A stretch of 64,000 nt of DNA from Pseudomonas sp. MF4836 (GCF_002018875.1 NZ_MVOL01000001.1:62001-126000); one strand, 5' to 3'. Shown: positions 10,251 through 19,209, counted from the first letter of the stretch. Notes: a model not told the origin generated them from the sequence alone. Numbers and translations: made by a program.

Positions 10251-11783
10251 TCAGGCCAGGACGCCGATCTGCCAGGGGCAGAATTCGTCCTCGCCCAAAC
10301 CGTTGAGTTCGCTTTTGGTCTTTTCGCCGGAGGCGTGATCCAGCAGGCGCTGGAAAATTTCCTGGCCCATTTGCTGGATGCTCTTGTCGCCGTCGATGAT
10401 CTGACCGCAGTTGATGTCCATGTCATCGCGCATGCGGGTGAACATCGGCGTATTGCTGGCCAGTTTAAAGGTTGGCGCCGGCACCGAGCCGAAGCATGAG
10501 CCGCGGCCGGTGGTGAAGGCGATCAGGTTGGCGCCGCCGGCAATCTGCCCGGTCGCCGACACCGGGTCGTAGCCCGGGGTGTCCATGAACACCAGGCCGT
10601 GGCTGGTGACCGGGTAGGCGTATTCATAGACGTCCATCAGCGGCGCATTGCCGCCTTTTTTCGCTCCGCCCAGGGATTTTTCCAACACGTTGGCCAAGCC
10701 GCCGGCGTTGTTGCCCGGGCTGACCCGGCCATTGATCTGGGTGTCACGGCCTTCGTTGTATTTGAGCCACCACTGGATGCGCTCGATCAACTTGTGCCCC
10801 ACCTGCGGGGTTACGGCGCGGGCGGTCAGGGTGTGTTCGACACCGAAGATCTCCGAGGTTTCCGAGAGGATCGCGGTGCCGCCGTGGCGTACCAGGATAT
10901 CCACCGCCGCGCCCAGGGCCGGGTTGGCCGAGAGCCCGGAGAAACCGTCGGAGCCGCCACATTGCATGCCGATCATCAGGTGCTCGGCGGACACCGTCTG
11001 GCGCTGCACCCGGTTGGCGGCGGGCAGCATGCCCTCGATCAGGCGGATACCTTGCTCGACCGCGCTTTTGACCCCGCCCACGTCCTGGATCACCAGGGGC
11101 TGCAACAGGTCGTTTATCTGCAGTTTTTCCTGCTCGATAAAACCGTGGATGTTGTTGCGCTCGCAGCCGAGGGCGATCACCAGGCCACCGGCGGTGTTGG
11201 GGTGGCGGATATGCCCGGCAATGGTGCGACGCAGCAGGTCCATGGGCTCGCCGGTCATCTCCATGCCGCAGCCGATTTCATGCACGAAGGGCACCACGCC
11301 ATCGATGTTGGGGTAGTCGGCCAGGCGCTGCTCGTCGAAGTGGTTGGCGATCTTGCGGGCCACGGTGGCGCCGCAGTTGCCGACCACGAACACCCCCAGG
11401 TAATTGCGCGTGGCCACCCGCCCATCCGCACGTACGATGCCCTGGAAGGTGGCGCGCTGCTCCGCCGGCAGCAGCTCGGTGGGCACGTAGTCCAGGCCGT
11501 AGCGGTAATCGCGCGCGGTTTCGCCAAAGGCGATGTTGTGGCTGTGCATCCAGGTGCCGGGCGGCAGGTCTTCGGCGGCGTAGCCGATCACGGTGTTGTA
11601 CTTGAGCACCGGCTGGCCTTTTTCGATCAGGCGGGTGGCGATCTTGTGCCCCAGGGGCACGGCTTGCAGGGTACTCAGGCCTTCGTCGGCAATGACGGTG
11701 CCGGGGCCGATATCGAGCCGGGCAACGACCACGTTGTCGGCGGGGTCCAGGCGAATGACGGGGCTGACTTCACGGAGGGACAT
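10251..11783 (-). CDS. UxaA/GarD-family altronate or galactarate dehydratase
   Basis: Sugar-acid dehydratase of 510 residues in the family of altronate dehydratase UxaA (and galactarate dehydratase GarD). N-terminal SAF-like domain (about 1-95, with HKIATRLIEKGQPVLKYN and HSHNIAF). Then the catalytic part: RADGRVATRNYLGV, HEIGCGM, ALGCERNN, GMQCGGSDGFSGLSANPALG, with conserved Cys residues expected to bind Fe. It is last in a leftward operon with mannonate dehydratase, so both C6 aldonate epimers would yield 2-keto-3-deoxygluconate. No kdgK/kdgA accompany it. Altronate is favoured over galactarate because UxuA is adjacent, but this is inferred. Confidence 0.8.
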   Translation of the reverse strand: MSLREVSPVIRLDPADNVVVARLDIGPGTVIADEGLSTLQAVPLGHKIATRLIEKGQPVLKYNTVIGYAAEDLPPGTWMHSHNIAFGETARDYRYGLDYVPTELLPAEQRATFQGIVRADGRVATRNYLGVFVVGNCGATVARKIANHFDEQRLADYPNIDGVVPFVHEIGCGMEMTGEPMDLLRRTIAGHIRHPNTAGGLVIALGCERNNIHGFIEQEKLQINDLLQPLVIQDVGGVKSAVEQGIRLIEGMLPAANRVQRQTVSAEHLMIGMQCGGSDGFSGLSANPALGAAVDILVRHGGTAILSETSEIFGVEHTLTARAVTPQVGHKLIERIQWWLKYNEGRDTQINGRVSPGNNAGGLANVLEKSLGGAKKGGNAPLMDVYEYAYPVTSHGLVFMDTPGYDPVSATGQIAGGANLIAFTTGRGSCFGSVPAPTFKLASNTPMFTRMRDDMDINCGQIIDGDKSIQQMGQEIFQRLLDHASGEKTKSELNGLGEDEFCPWQIGVLA

Positions 11784-11860
11784 GGGTTCACCAAGGGTTA
11801 TGTACGGCGTGGATCAGCAGGTGACTGAGCCACGCTCGGATTGATTCAAGGAATGCGTGC

Positions 11861-12940
11861 TCAGGCCACGGTGCTCACGGGCGTGCGGGCGGCGAGGCTC
11901 TTCTGTTTGCCGATGCCTTCCCACAGGCCTTGCAGGTACATGATGCCCAGCGCGCGGTCGTACAGGCCGTAGCCCGGGACCCCGGTTTCACCCCAGATCA
12001 TCCGGCCGTGGTCGGGGCGGGCGTAGCCGCTGAAATGCGCGTCGTGCAGGGCGCGCATGATTTCCGCCATGTCCAGGGAGCCGCATTCGGTGGGGTGCGC
12101 CGACTCGTAGAAATCACCGTTGTCGGCCACCTTGACGTTGCGCAGGTGCACGTAATGCACCCGTTGCCGGGCGGCGAATTCGTTGATGAACGCCGGCACA
12201 TCGTTGTTCAGGTCCGAACCGATGGTGCCGCTGCACAGGGTCAGGCCGTTGGCCGGCGAGTCGATGATGCTCAGCACCCGGCGATGGTCGTCGATGTTCT
12301 TGATGATGCGCGGCAGGCCGAACACCGAGCGCGGTGGATCGTCGGCGTGCAGGGCCAGTTTCAGGCCCAGTTGTTCGGCCACCGGCACCAGTTTGCCGAG
12401 AAAGTATTCCAGGTTGCTCCACATCTGCTCGGTGCTCACGCCCTGGTATTCCTCCAGCAGCGCCTGCAGGGTCGCCGGCGGGTATTTGGTGCCGATGCCG
12501 GGCAGCGGAATGACCCCGTTGGAGACGTCCAGCTTGTCCACCAGCGCCGCTTCGAACGCCAGGGTGTTGGAGCCGTCCGGCAGTGGGTATTCCATGTGGG
12601 TACGGGTCCAGTCGAATACCGGCATGAAGTTGTAGCAGACGATTTTGATGCCGCTGGCAGCCAGGTTCTTCAAGGTCTCGATGTACTGCGGAATCAGCGC
12701 GTCGCGCCCCGGCTTGCCGAGCTTGATCTCCTCGTGCACGCGGAAGCTGTCCACCACGTCCATCTTCAACTGGTGCTCGGCGGCGGCCTGGCGCAGGCTC
12801 TGGATTCGCTGCTGCGGCCAGACTTCGCCCAGGGGCAGGTCGTACAGCGAGGACACGATGCCGTACAGGCCCGGAATCTGTTTGATGTATTGCAGGCTGA
12901 TGGGGTCTTTCGGACCGTGCCAGCGGAAAATCATTTTCAT
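11861..12940 (-). CDS. uxuA: Mannonate dehydratase
   Basis: Enzyme of 359 residues, a TIM-barrel dehydratase converting D-mannonate to 2-keto-3-deoxygluconate. Recognisable segments: MIFRWHGPKDPISLQYIKQI at the start, KIVCYNFMPVFDWTR, LALHADDPP, GLTLCSGTIG, VHYVHLRNVK and YARPDHGR, which hold the metal-binding His/Cys residues. Shorter than E. coli UxuA, as is usual for this subgroup. Start by AGAGG eight bases upstream. It lies 27 bp after the MFS transporter gene and 77 bp before uxaA in one leftward transcription unit. Confidence 0.88.
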   Translation of the reverse strand: MKMIFRWHGPKDPISLQYIKQIPGLYGIVSSLYDLPLGEVWPQQRIQSLRQAAAEHQLKMDVVDSFRVHEEIKLGKPGRDALIPQYIETLKNLAASGIKIVCYNFMPVFDWTRTHMEYPLPDGSNTLAFEAALVDKLDVSNGVIPLPGIGTKYPPATLQALLEEYQGVSTEQMWSNLEYFLGKLVPVAEQLGLKLALHADDPPRSVFGLPRIIKNIDDHRRVLSIIDSPANGLTLCSGTIGSDLNNDVPAFINEFAARQRVHYVHLRNVKVADNGDFYESAHPTECGSLDMAEIMRALHDAHFSGYARPDHGRMIWGETGVPGYGLYDRALGIMYLQGLWEGIGKQKSLAARTPVSTVA

Positions 12941-12967
12941 CAGAATTACCTCTTCTGGATGCAGGTG

Positions 12968-14368
12968 TCAGGTTGCGCTATTGAGGGCGAAGCGTTGAAT
13001 TTTGCCGACGATCAGCCAGTAGCTGAGGACCGCGACCAGGCCGTGGGCCCCGACGTAGATCAGCGCCCACTCGAAGGAACCGGTGGTTTGCAGCAGGTAG
13101 CCGATGACCACCGGGGTCACGATCCCGGCGCTGTTGCCGAAGGCGTTGAACACGCCGCCGGTGGTGCCGATCAGTTCCTTGGGCGCGGTGTCGGCGACCA
13201 CGGTCCAGCCCAGGGAGCCGAAGCCCTTGCCGAAGAACGCCAGGCTCATCAGGCCGATCACCAGCCATTCGCTGCTGGCGTAGTTGCACAGGATGATGCT
13301 GGCGCTGAGCAGCAGGCCGATGGTGATCGGGGTTTTACGGGCCAGGCTCAGGTTGCCGGTCTTTTTCAGGATGCGGTCCGAGATAAAGCCGCTGGAGATG
13401 CCCCCCACCAGGCCGCAGAGCGCCGGGATGGCGGCGATGAAGCCGGCCTGGAGAATGTCGAAGCCGCGCTCCTTGACCAGGTAGATCGGGAACCAGGTCA
13501 TGAAGAACCAGGTGATCGAGGTGATGCAGTACTGGGCGATAAAGATGCCCACCAGCATGCGGCTGCGGAACAGTTGCCCGATCTCGCTCAGGCGCAGGCC
13601 CTTGCCGGTTTGCGCGGCCTTGGTCTTGGCGCTCTCCAGGTCCACCAGGCCGTCGCCGGCGCGGATGTATTCCAGTTCCTCGGCGTTGAGCTTGGGGTGG
13701 TCGATGGGCAGGTAGTACAGCTTCCACCAGAGTGCGGCGATGCCCAGGCCGATCAGGCCCATGATGATGAACACGTACTCCCAGCCGAAGCGGTAGCAGA
13801 GCCAGCCCATGATCGGGGTGAACAGTGCCAGCGACAGGTATTGCGCGCTGTTGAAGATGGCCCCGGCCACCCCACGTTCCGAGGACGGGAACCAGGCCGC
13901 GATGATCCGTCCCGACGCCGGCCCCACCGGGGATTCGGCGGCGCCCAGCAAAAAGCGCAAGGCCAGCAGTAGTGGGACCACCAGGCCGATGAAGTGGACC
14001 AGGCCCATCATCACCGTGAAGCACGACCAGACCACCACCGCGAGCATCATCGAGCGCTTGGAGCCGATCAGGTCGGTGAGCCAGCCCGAGGGAATCAGGA
14101 AGATCACATAGGCCCAGCTGAAGGCAGAAAACAGGTAGCCCATTTCCACGGCGCTGATTCCCAGCTCCTTGCCCATGTCGCTGCCCGCCACGGACAGGGC
14201 CGCGCGATCACCGGTGCTCAGGGCCAGCACGATGGTGATCAATGCAAGGATCAGGAAGCGATAGCTGGTCTTGGCCACAACCGGACTCGCGGTGGATTGC
14301 CCGCTGTCCGGTGCAACGCCCGGCCGGGGCGCGGTGCCCGCCAGCGCGTAACGCTCAGTATTGCTCAT
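12968..14368 (-). CDS. MFS transporter, anion:cation symporter family (sugar-acid type)
   Basis: Permease of 466 residues with 12 predicted helices, resembling the hexuronate/galactonate/glucarate transporters (ExuT, DgoT, GudP). The DRAALSVAGSDMGKELGIS and MGYLFSAFSWAYVIFLIPSGWL segments are typical. Start MSNTERYAL chosen for GAGG about ten bases upstream; a second ATG 12 bases further out lacks a ribosome site. It sits inside the sugar-acid operon next to UxuA and probably imports the aldonate or uronate. An AACAATAA motif lies just before the ribosome site. Confidence 0.85.
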   Translation of the reverse strand: MSNTERYALAGTAPRPGVAPDSGQSTASPVVAKTSYRFLILALITIVLALSTGDRAALSVAGSDMGKELGISAVEMGYLFSAFSWAYVIFLIPSGWLTDLIGSKRSMMLAVVVWSCFTVMMGLVHFIGLVVPLLLALRFLLGAAESPVGPASGRIIAAWFPSSERGVAGAIFNSAQYLSLALFTPIMGWLCYRFGWEYVFIIMGLIGLGIAALWWKLYYLPIDHPKLNAEELEYIRAGDGLVDLESAKTKAAQTGKGLRLSEIGQLFRSRMLVGIFIAQYCITSITWFFMTWFPIYLVKERGFDILQAGFIAAIPALCGLVGGISSGFISDRILKKTGNLSLARKTPITIGLLLSASIILCNYASSEWLVIGLMSLAFFGKGFGSLGWTVVADTAPKELIGTTGGVFNAFGNSAGIVTPVVIGYLLQTTGSFEWALIYVGAHGLVAVLSYWLIVGKIQRFALNSAT

Positions 14369-14384
14369 GGTGTGCCTCATATAG

Positions 14385-14392
14385 TTATTGTT
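14385..14392 (-). promoter_or_regulatory. CA (Crc/Hfq) motif before the sugar-acid MFS gene
   Basis: Minus-strand AACAATAA (exact AANAANAA), six bases upstream of the GAGG ribosome site. Confidence 0.55.
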
Positions 14393-14436
14393 GTGACGAG
14401 TGTGCGTGTTGCTTGCCGGGCCTGGGCCCGGCGCTG

Positions 14437-14757
14437 TCATCCCAGGCCTCGGGCCTGTCCGGAGGGTTCGGTGTAATCCACCGCCACCCATTCGAAGTAC
14501 GGTTTCAGCGCCGTCACCAGGGCCACGTGGGCCGGGTGCGGCAGATAGCGCTGGACCGCCTCGGCGTCATCGAAGCTGGATTCGAGCAGGTAGTCCCAGC
14601 AGATCGGGCGGTCGAGTTCGTTGGCCGAGACTTTCCAGTCGCGGACGAAGTCGATCTCCTGGTCCAGGTCACGCATCCACTGGATCAGGCGCTCTTCCAG
14701 CTCGGGATTTCTAGCAACCCCGGGCAGGCGGCGAAACATCACGATGTGCCTCATCAT
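14437..14757 (-). CDS. Dabb-domain (stress-responsive alpha/beta barrel) small protein
   Basis: Protein of 106 residues with the ferredoxin-like Dabb signature: MMRHIVMFRRLPG at the start, DWKVSANELDRPICWDYLLES, then FDDAEAVQRYLPHPAHV. Dabb proteins form dimers; some are catalytic (olivetolic acid cyclase), many unassigned. The start codon overlaps the stop of the aldehyde dehydrogenase (ATGA), showing translational coupling, so a direct role in the same pathway is likely. A mutarotase/isomerase-like role on a lactone or keto acid is possible; function unknown. Confidence 0.75.
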   Translation of the reverse strand: MMRHIVMFRRLPGVARNPELEERLIQWMRDLDQEIDFVRDWKVSANELDRPICWDYLLESSFDDAEAVQRYLPHPAHVALVTALKPYFEWVAVDYTEPSGQARGLG

Positions 14758-16166
14758 GGCCGCGCCTCCAGGACCCAGGCCGGGGCATCCTGCAACGCCA
14801 CCGGGCGCAGGAAACGCTCCAGGGCGGTGTAGCCGACCGAGGTCGTCTGCGGCGCGGTCGAAGCCGGCCACGGACCGCCGTGCTGCTGGGCGTGGGTCAC
14901 GGCAACGCCGGTGGGCACGCCACTGAACAGCACGCGACCGGCGATGCCCCGGGCAGCGCGCAGCAGGCTGCGGGTCTGTTCGTTCGATTGTTCGAAACCC
15001 CACAAGGTCGCGGTCAGGGTGCCGCCGATGGCGTCGAGCACGGCGCGCGCCTGGTCCACGTCCCGGGCGCGGATCACCACTGCCGCCGGGCCGAAGACTT
15101 CTTCGCGCAACTCGGGCTGCTCGATAAAGGCCTGGGCCTGGATCTCGAACAGGCGTGGCGCCGGGCCTGCGCCATCGGCCAGGGGTTCGAACAGCGGGCG
15201 TACCGCCGGGGCCTGTTGCAAGTGGGCGACGCCCTGGTCGAAGCCGCGGCGCATGGCCTCGGTCAGCATCGGGTGGGTGGGCAGGGGCCGCAGGGCCTGG
15301 GCCAGGGACTCGATAAAGCGCTGGCTGGCCGGGTGCTCAAGCAGCAGGATCACCCCCGGGCTGGTGCAGAACTGGCCGCAGCCCAGGGTGATGGAGGCGG
15401 CCAGGGTGCTGGCCAGTTGCTCGCCGTCACGCTCGAGGATTTCCGGCAGCGCCAGCAGCGGGTTGATCGAGCCCAGTTCGCCGAAAAACGGAATCGGTCG
15501 CGGTCGCTGATTGGCCGCTTGCCACAGGGCCTTGCCGCCCTGATAAGAGCCGGTAAAGGCCACGGCGGCGATCTGCGGATGCTGCACCAGGTGCAGGCCG
15601 GCCTGACGCGAGGCGCCTTCCACCAAGCCCAGCAGACCCTGGGGCAGGCCCTGCTCGGCGAGCACGCCCTGGGCCACTTCGTACACCGCACGGGACAGGC
15701 GTGGGTGGCCGCTGTGGGCCTTGACCACCACCGGGCAGCCGGCCGCCAGGGCCGAGGCGGTGTCGCCGCCCAGCACCGAGAAGGCAAAGGGGAAGTTGCT
15801 TGCCGAGAACATCGCCACCGGGCCCAGGGCCTGCATCACCCGGGTCAGGCGTGGGCGCCCGGCCGGAGGGGCGCCGGCCACTGCGTCATCGTCGATGCGC
15901 ATGTACGGCACGCCGGCCCTGACCTCATCGGCAAAGCCGCGCAATTGAAACGCCGTGCGCGCGACTTCTCCGGTCAGGCGCGTCGTGCCCAGGGATGTTT
16001 CAGCTTCGGCAATCGCGATCAGCGCCGTCTGCTGTTGCTCAAGCGCAATGGCCAGGCCGTCGAGCAGGGCGGCGCGCGCCTGGCGCCCGGACTCGGCCCA
16101 AAAGGCGGCGGCCTGGTGGGCCTGGGCCACGGCCTGGTCGATAAGGTGCAGTTCCGGCGTGCTCAT
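14754..16166 (-). CDS. Aldehyde dehydrogenase, alpha-ketoglutarate-semialdehyde type
   Basis: NAD(P)-dependent dehydrogenase of 470 residues in the ketoglutaric-semialdehyde dehydrogenase branch, recognised from AGCPVVVKAHSGHP, FTGSYQGGKALW, FFGELGSINPLL and the catalytic Cys267 in GCGQFCTSPG. Such enzymes finish non-phosphorylative sugar-acid pathways by oxidising 2,5-dioxopentanoate to 2-oxoglutarate. It is coupled by 4-bp overlaps to both neighbours (NTF2-like upstream, Dabb downstream). Its presence beside C6 aldonate dehydratases, with no KDG kinase, hints that the keto-deoxy acid is shortened to the C5 semialdehyde; this is inferred. Confidence 0.85.
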   Translation of the reverse strand: MSTPELHLIDQAVAQAHQAAAFWAESGRQARAALLDGLAIALEQQQTALIAIAEAETSLGTTRLTGEVARTAFQLRGFADEVRAGVPYMRIDDDAVAGAPPAGRPRLTRVMQALGPVAMFSASNFPFAFSVLGGDTASALAAGCPVVVKAHSGHPRLSRAVYEVAQGVLAEQGLPQGLLGLVEGASRQAGLHLVQHPQIAAVAFTGSYQGGKALWQAANQRPRPIPFFGELGSINPLLALPEILERDGEQLASTLAASITLGCGQFCTSPGVILLLEHPASQRFIESLAQALRPLPTHPMLTEAMRRGFDQGVAHLQQAPAVRPLFEPLADGAGPAPRLFEIQAQAFIEQPELREEVFGPAAVVIRARDVDQARAVLDAIGGTLTATLWGFEQSNEQTRSLLRAARGIAGRVLFSGVPTGVAVTHAQQHGGPWPASTAPQTTSVGYTALERFLRPVALQDAPAWVLEARP

Positions 16167-16621
16167 TGGGCGCTCCCGGTGGCAGGTTCGAGGTGGTAGC
16201 CGCGGCCTTCGTAGTCGAAGTCCACCAGTTCGTTGATCGGCACGTCCTTGTCGGCCGGTGAGGCGTAGTAGGCGCGGATCTCCTTGATCAGCCCGCTGTG
16301 TTCGTCGAACACGTACCACTCATCGCCACGCAGGGCAGTGCCGAGCTTGCTCTTCCAGTGAGTCCATTCGATCACCGCTTCGTGGCTGTCATGGCTGACC
16401 AGGATTTTTTCGATGGTCCATTGCGAGCCCAGATTCTCCACGCACCACACCCACTTGTCGGCGATGGTCTGCGCGCTGCGCCAGGGTATCTGCGGCAACC
16501 CGGCCGGGAAGTAATGCACGGCGTCGGCGGTGAAACAGGACACCAGCGCGGCCGGGTCGCCGGCGTTGCAGGCGGCGAAGTAACGGCGGATCAGGGTGGC
16601 GTACGGATGCTCGATGCTCAT
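16163..16621 (-). CDS. NTF2-like (SnoaL-type) protein
   Basis: Protein of 152 residues with a SnoaL/NTF2-like cone fold pattern: YATLIRRYFAACNAGDPAAL, VSCFTADAVHYFPAG, IEWTHWKSKLGTALRGDEWYV and IKEIRAYYA. Members are hydratases, isomerases or binding proteins. ATG overlaps the rraA-like stop (ATGA) and its own stop overlaps the next start. So it is co-translated with enzymes on either side and probably acts on a pathway intermediate. No catalytic residues can be assigned. Confidence 0.75.
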   Translation of the reverse strand: MSIEHPYATLIRRYFAACNAGDPAALVSCFTADAVHYFPAGLPQIPWRSAQTIADKWVWCVENLGSQWTIEKILVSHDSHEAVIEWTHWKSKLGTALRGDEWYVFDEHSGLIKEIRAYYASPADKDVPINELVDFDYEGRGYHLEPATGSAQ

Positions 16622-17433
16622 CGGTTGTGCTCCTGCTGGCCAATAATGCTGGGGATCGGCTGGCGTCCGGCGGCGACCCAGGCGTGGTAGTCGCTGATGG
16701 CTGCCGGGCTGGGCGGGTACACGCCCCACAGGGCTTCACCGGCGGCGATGCGCATGGCCAGGTAGCTTTCCAGGTCGTCCTGCAGCGCGCAGTAGTCGGC
16801 CAGTTCGGCGGCCAGGTGCGCCGGGACCACGGTCAGGCCGTCGGCGTCGCCGACAATCACATCGCCCGGGTACACCGCGACCCCGGCGCAGCCGATCGGC
16901 ACTTGCAGGTCGGCGACGTGGTGGTAGGAAATCCGCGTGGTGGCGGTGATTTCCCGGGCGTAGGCCGGCAGCGGCAGGGCGGCGATTTCACTGCCGTCCC
17001 GCAGTGCGCCGTCGGTGACGATGGCCTTGGCGCCCCGGGCCAGCAGGCGGGTCACCAGGATGTTGCCGGCGGAGGCGGCGCGCGGGTCGTTCTGGCTGTC
17101 GATCACCAGCACATCGCCTGGCTGGATCTGCTCCACGCCCTGCCACTGCAGGTTGTCGCCATTGGGCTTGGTGGTCATGGTGCCGTAGGTGTCGATGTCT
17201 TCCCGGGCCGGGATGAACCGCATGGTGAAGGCGCGCCCGGCAAACGGCTTGATGTGTTTGCTCAGGGCCCGCAGACCGACCAGGGCCGGCTGGCGAAAGC
17301 CGAGCTTGAACAACTGCGTGGTCAGGGAGCCGCTGCTGCAGGTGGCGAGCTTGGCCAGCACGGCATCGCTGACCGTGACCTTGCGGTTGGCGGAGTTGTC
17401 GTGGGCGTCGGCGTACTGGTGGATCTGGGTCAT
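16618..17433 (-). CDS. RraA-family aldolase/dehydratase-like protein
   Basis: Protein of 271 residues of the RraA / 4-hydroxy-4-methyl-2-oxoglutarate aldolase family. Core: GRAFTMRFIPARED, GDVLVIDSQNDPRAASAGNI, GAKAIVTDGALRDGSEI, PGDVIVGDADGLTVVP. The GN..R/D arrangement and DG.LRD are the metal/pyruvate-binding motifs. First gene of the leftward operon with AGGAG before the ATG. In such a context it is more likely an aldolase or decarboxylase acting on a keto-deoxy sugar acid than a regulator of RNase E. The frame stays open far upstream, but that part is antisense to the IclR gene. Confidence 0.8.
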   Translation of the reverse strand: MTQIHQYADAHDNSANRKVTVSDAVLAKLATCSSGSLTTQLFKLGFRQPALVGLRALSKHIKPFAGRAFTMRFIPAREDIDTYGTMTTKPNGDNLQWQGVEQIQPGDVLVIDSQNDPRAASAGNILVTRLLARGAKAIVTDGALRDGSEIAALPLPAYAREITATTRISYHHVADLQVPIGCAGVAVYPGDVIVGDADGLTVVPAHLAAELADYCALQDDLESYLAMRIAAGEALWGVYPPSPAAISDYHAWVAAGRQPIPSIIGQQEHNR

Positions 17434-17598
17434 TGTTGTGCTCCTGGCAAAACGCGCGTTTGGGTACTTATTCCCGCAATTTGGGATTGTTTTCAGGATT
17501 AAATCCGCTGTTGGCCTGGATCCTAAGACGGAATTGACTTGGGTGAAACGCGGTTTATGCTGCCCGGACCGGTTTGTTCCAACGAGTGGGAATTTCTT
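17434..17598. promoter_or_regulatory. Divergent control region between rraA-like operon and iclR-SMP30
   Basis: 165 bp between two divergent genes. Two inverted repeats are visible: GGATTAAATCC at 17496-17506 and TTCC-N8-GGAA at 17577-17592 just before the IclR ATG. Either could bind the IclR-type regulator. A single regulator controlling both directions is the usual arrangement; sites are candidates only. Confidence 0.45.
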
Positions 17599-19209
17599 AT
17601 GACTAGCTCCGCCGAGGGCACAGGCGCCCTCGAAAAAGCCATGGATGTACTGGAAGCCATTGGCTCCCAACCCAACGGCCTGGCCCAGGCCGATCTCGCG
17701 GCGCAACTGGGCCTGCCGCGCACCACGCTGTACCGGATCATTGCCAGCCTGATCGAGCGCGGCATGATCCGCCGTGATCCGGTGCGCAAGGTCTACCGCC
17801 TGGGGTTCCGCTATTTGGAACTGGTGCGCAATGCCTACTTGATGCCGGACCTGGTGGCCGCCGCCAGTTTCGAATTGCGGGCCCTGCGCGACCTGACCGG
17901 GGAGACGTCCTACCTGGCGGTGCTCGACGGCAACCAGGTGATGTCCCTGGAGCGTTGCGACGGTGCCCACACCCAGCGTTCCGCCGCCGCCCTGGGGCAG
18001 AGCAAGCCGGTGTATTGCACCGGGCAGGGCAAGGCGATCCTGGCGGCGCTGGATGAAGCCAGCCGCGAGGACATTCTCAAGGGCCTGACCTTTACCGCCC
18101 TGACCCCGCTGACCATCGTCGATCGCCGGCGCTTGCACACCGAGTTGAAGATCACCCGGGCCCGGGGTTATGCCATCGACGACGAAGAGATCGTGCTCGG
18201 GGTGCGTTGCGTCGCCGCCGCCATTCGCGACAACGCTGGCAAGGTGCGCGGCGCCTTGAGCGTGGCCGGGCCGGCCTACCGCCTGACCCTGGCGCGCCTG
18301 GAACTGCTGGGGCCGGAGCTGGCGGATGCGGCGCGGCGGGTGGGGGCGCAGTTGAGCGAATCCAGCGTGCGCATTGCCGACAGCGAAGTGGAACTGGTGG
18401 AGGGCGGCTGGTCGTTCAATGGTGCGTTCCCGCGCTGGAGTCAGGTCAAGCAGCGGCTGTTCTGGGCCGATACCCTGGCCCCGGCGATCTGGGTCCTGGA
18501 TGCCCAGGGCGAACGCCTGTTCGCCCGGCTCGACGCGCCGATCAGCGCCATGGAACTGCACCGCGACGGCTTGTTGATTGCCCATGCCAATGGCTGGTCA
18601 CTGTTGGATCGCCAGGGGCAGGAACACCCCCTGGCCCACTGGCCGGGCAAGCCGTTGCTGGGCTTGGCCAGCCACCCCGATGGCGCCTTGTGGGCGTGCC
18701 AGAGCACCGCCGGTGGTTGCCGGCTGGGGGAGTTGGACGCCCAGGGCGAGCTGCGCGCGGCCTGGCAGTTTCAGGAGCGCATCAGCACCTTTTGCTGGGA
18801 CGCGGCGGGGCAGGCGCTGTTCGCCGTGGGCCCGGACTCGGGCACCCTGTACGTGATGCAGGCCGGCACCCCGACGGTGCGCCGTTTTGCCTCGCTGCCC
18901 AAGGGGTCCGGGCGCCTCAGTGGGCTGGCGCTGGACCGTCAGGGCGGGGTCTGGACTACCCTGCGCGACGGCTGGAGCCTGGTGCGCTTCAGCGAAGACG
19001 GCAACCTCGATCGCACCATTGGCCTGCCGGTGCCGAGCCCCAGCGACCTGACCTTTGCCGGGCCCGATCACGACCAGCTGTACATCACCAGCTCACGCCA
19101 TGACCTGACCATGGAGACCCTGGGCAACGCCCCGGCTTCGGGGCGCCTGTTCCGGGTGCGCCCGGAGTGGGGCGGCGCCCCGGCGCAGCCGACCCATTGG
19201 GGGATCTGA
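17599..19209 (+). CDS. IclR-family regulator fused to an SMP-30/gluconolactonase-like domain
   Basis: Protein of 536 residues with two parts. Residues about 5-255 are a standard IclR regulator: winged helix (ALEKAMDVLEAIGSQPNGLA, LPRTTLYRIIASLIERGMI) and effector domain (SYLAVLDGNQVMSLERCDG, YCTGQGKAILAAL, RARGYAIDDEE, GVRCVAAAIRDN, GALSVAG). Residues about 262-530 are a beta-propeller-like SMP-30/regucalcin region (LVEGGWSFNGAFPRWSQVKQ, RLFWADTLAPAIWVLDAQGE, DGALWACQSTAGGCRLGELD). ATG 17599 is preferred over an upstream in-frame start. It is divergent from the sugar-acid operon. The second domain may sense a lactone or hydrolyse it; either would tie signal to substrate. Confidence 0.85.
   Translation: MTSSAEGTGALEKAMDVLEAIGSQPNGLAQADLAAQLGLPRTTLYRIIASLIERGMIRRDPVRKVYRLGFRYLELVRNAYLMPDLVAAASFELRALRDLTGETSYLAVLDGNQVMSLERCDGAHTQRSAAALGQSKPVYCTGQGKAILAALDEASREDILKGLTFTALTPLTIVDRRRLHTELKITRARGYAIDDEEIVLGVRCVAAAIRDNAGKVRGALSVAGPAYRLTLARLELLGPELADAARRVGAQLSESSVRIADSEVELVEGGWSFNGAFPRWSQVKQRLFWADTLAPAIWVLDAQGERLFARLDAPISAMELHRDGLLIAHANGWSLLDRQGQEHPLAHWPGKPLLGLASHPDGALWACQSTAGGCRLGELDAQGELRAAWQFQERISTFCWDAAGQALFAVGPDSGTLYVMQAGTPTVRRFASLPKGSGRLSGLALDRQGGVWTTLRDGWSLVRFSEDGNLDRTIGLPVPSPSDLTFAGPDHDQLYITSSRHDLTMETLGNAPASGRLFRVRPEWGGAPAQPTHWGI

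Noticed and set aside
17434..18585. Long upstream extension of the RraA-like reading frame
   Set aside because: The extension is antisense to the IclR domain; AGGAG and ATG at 17433 fit the family N-terminus.
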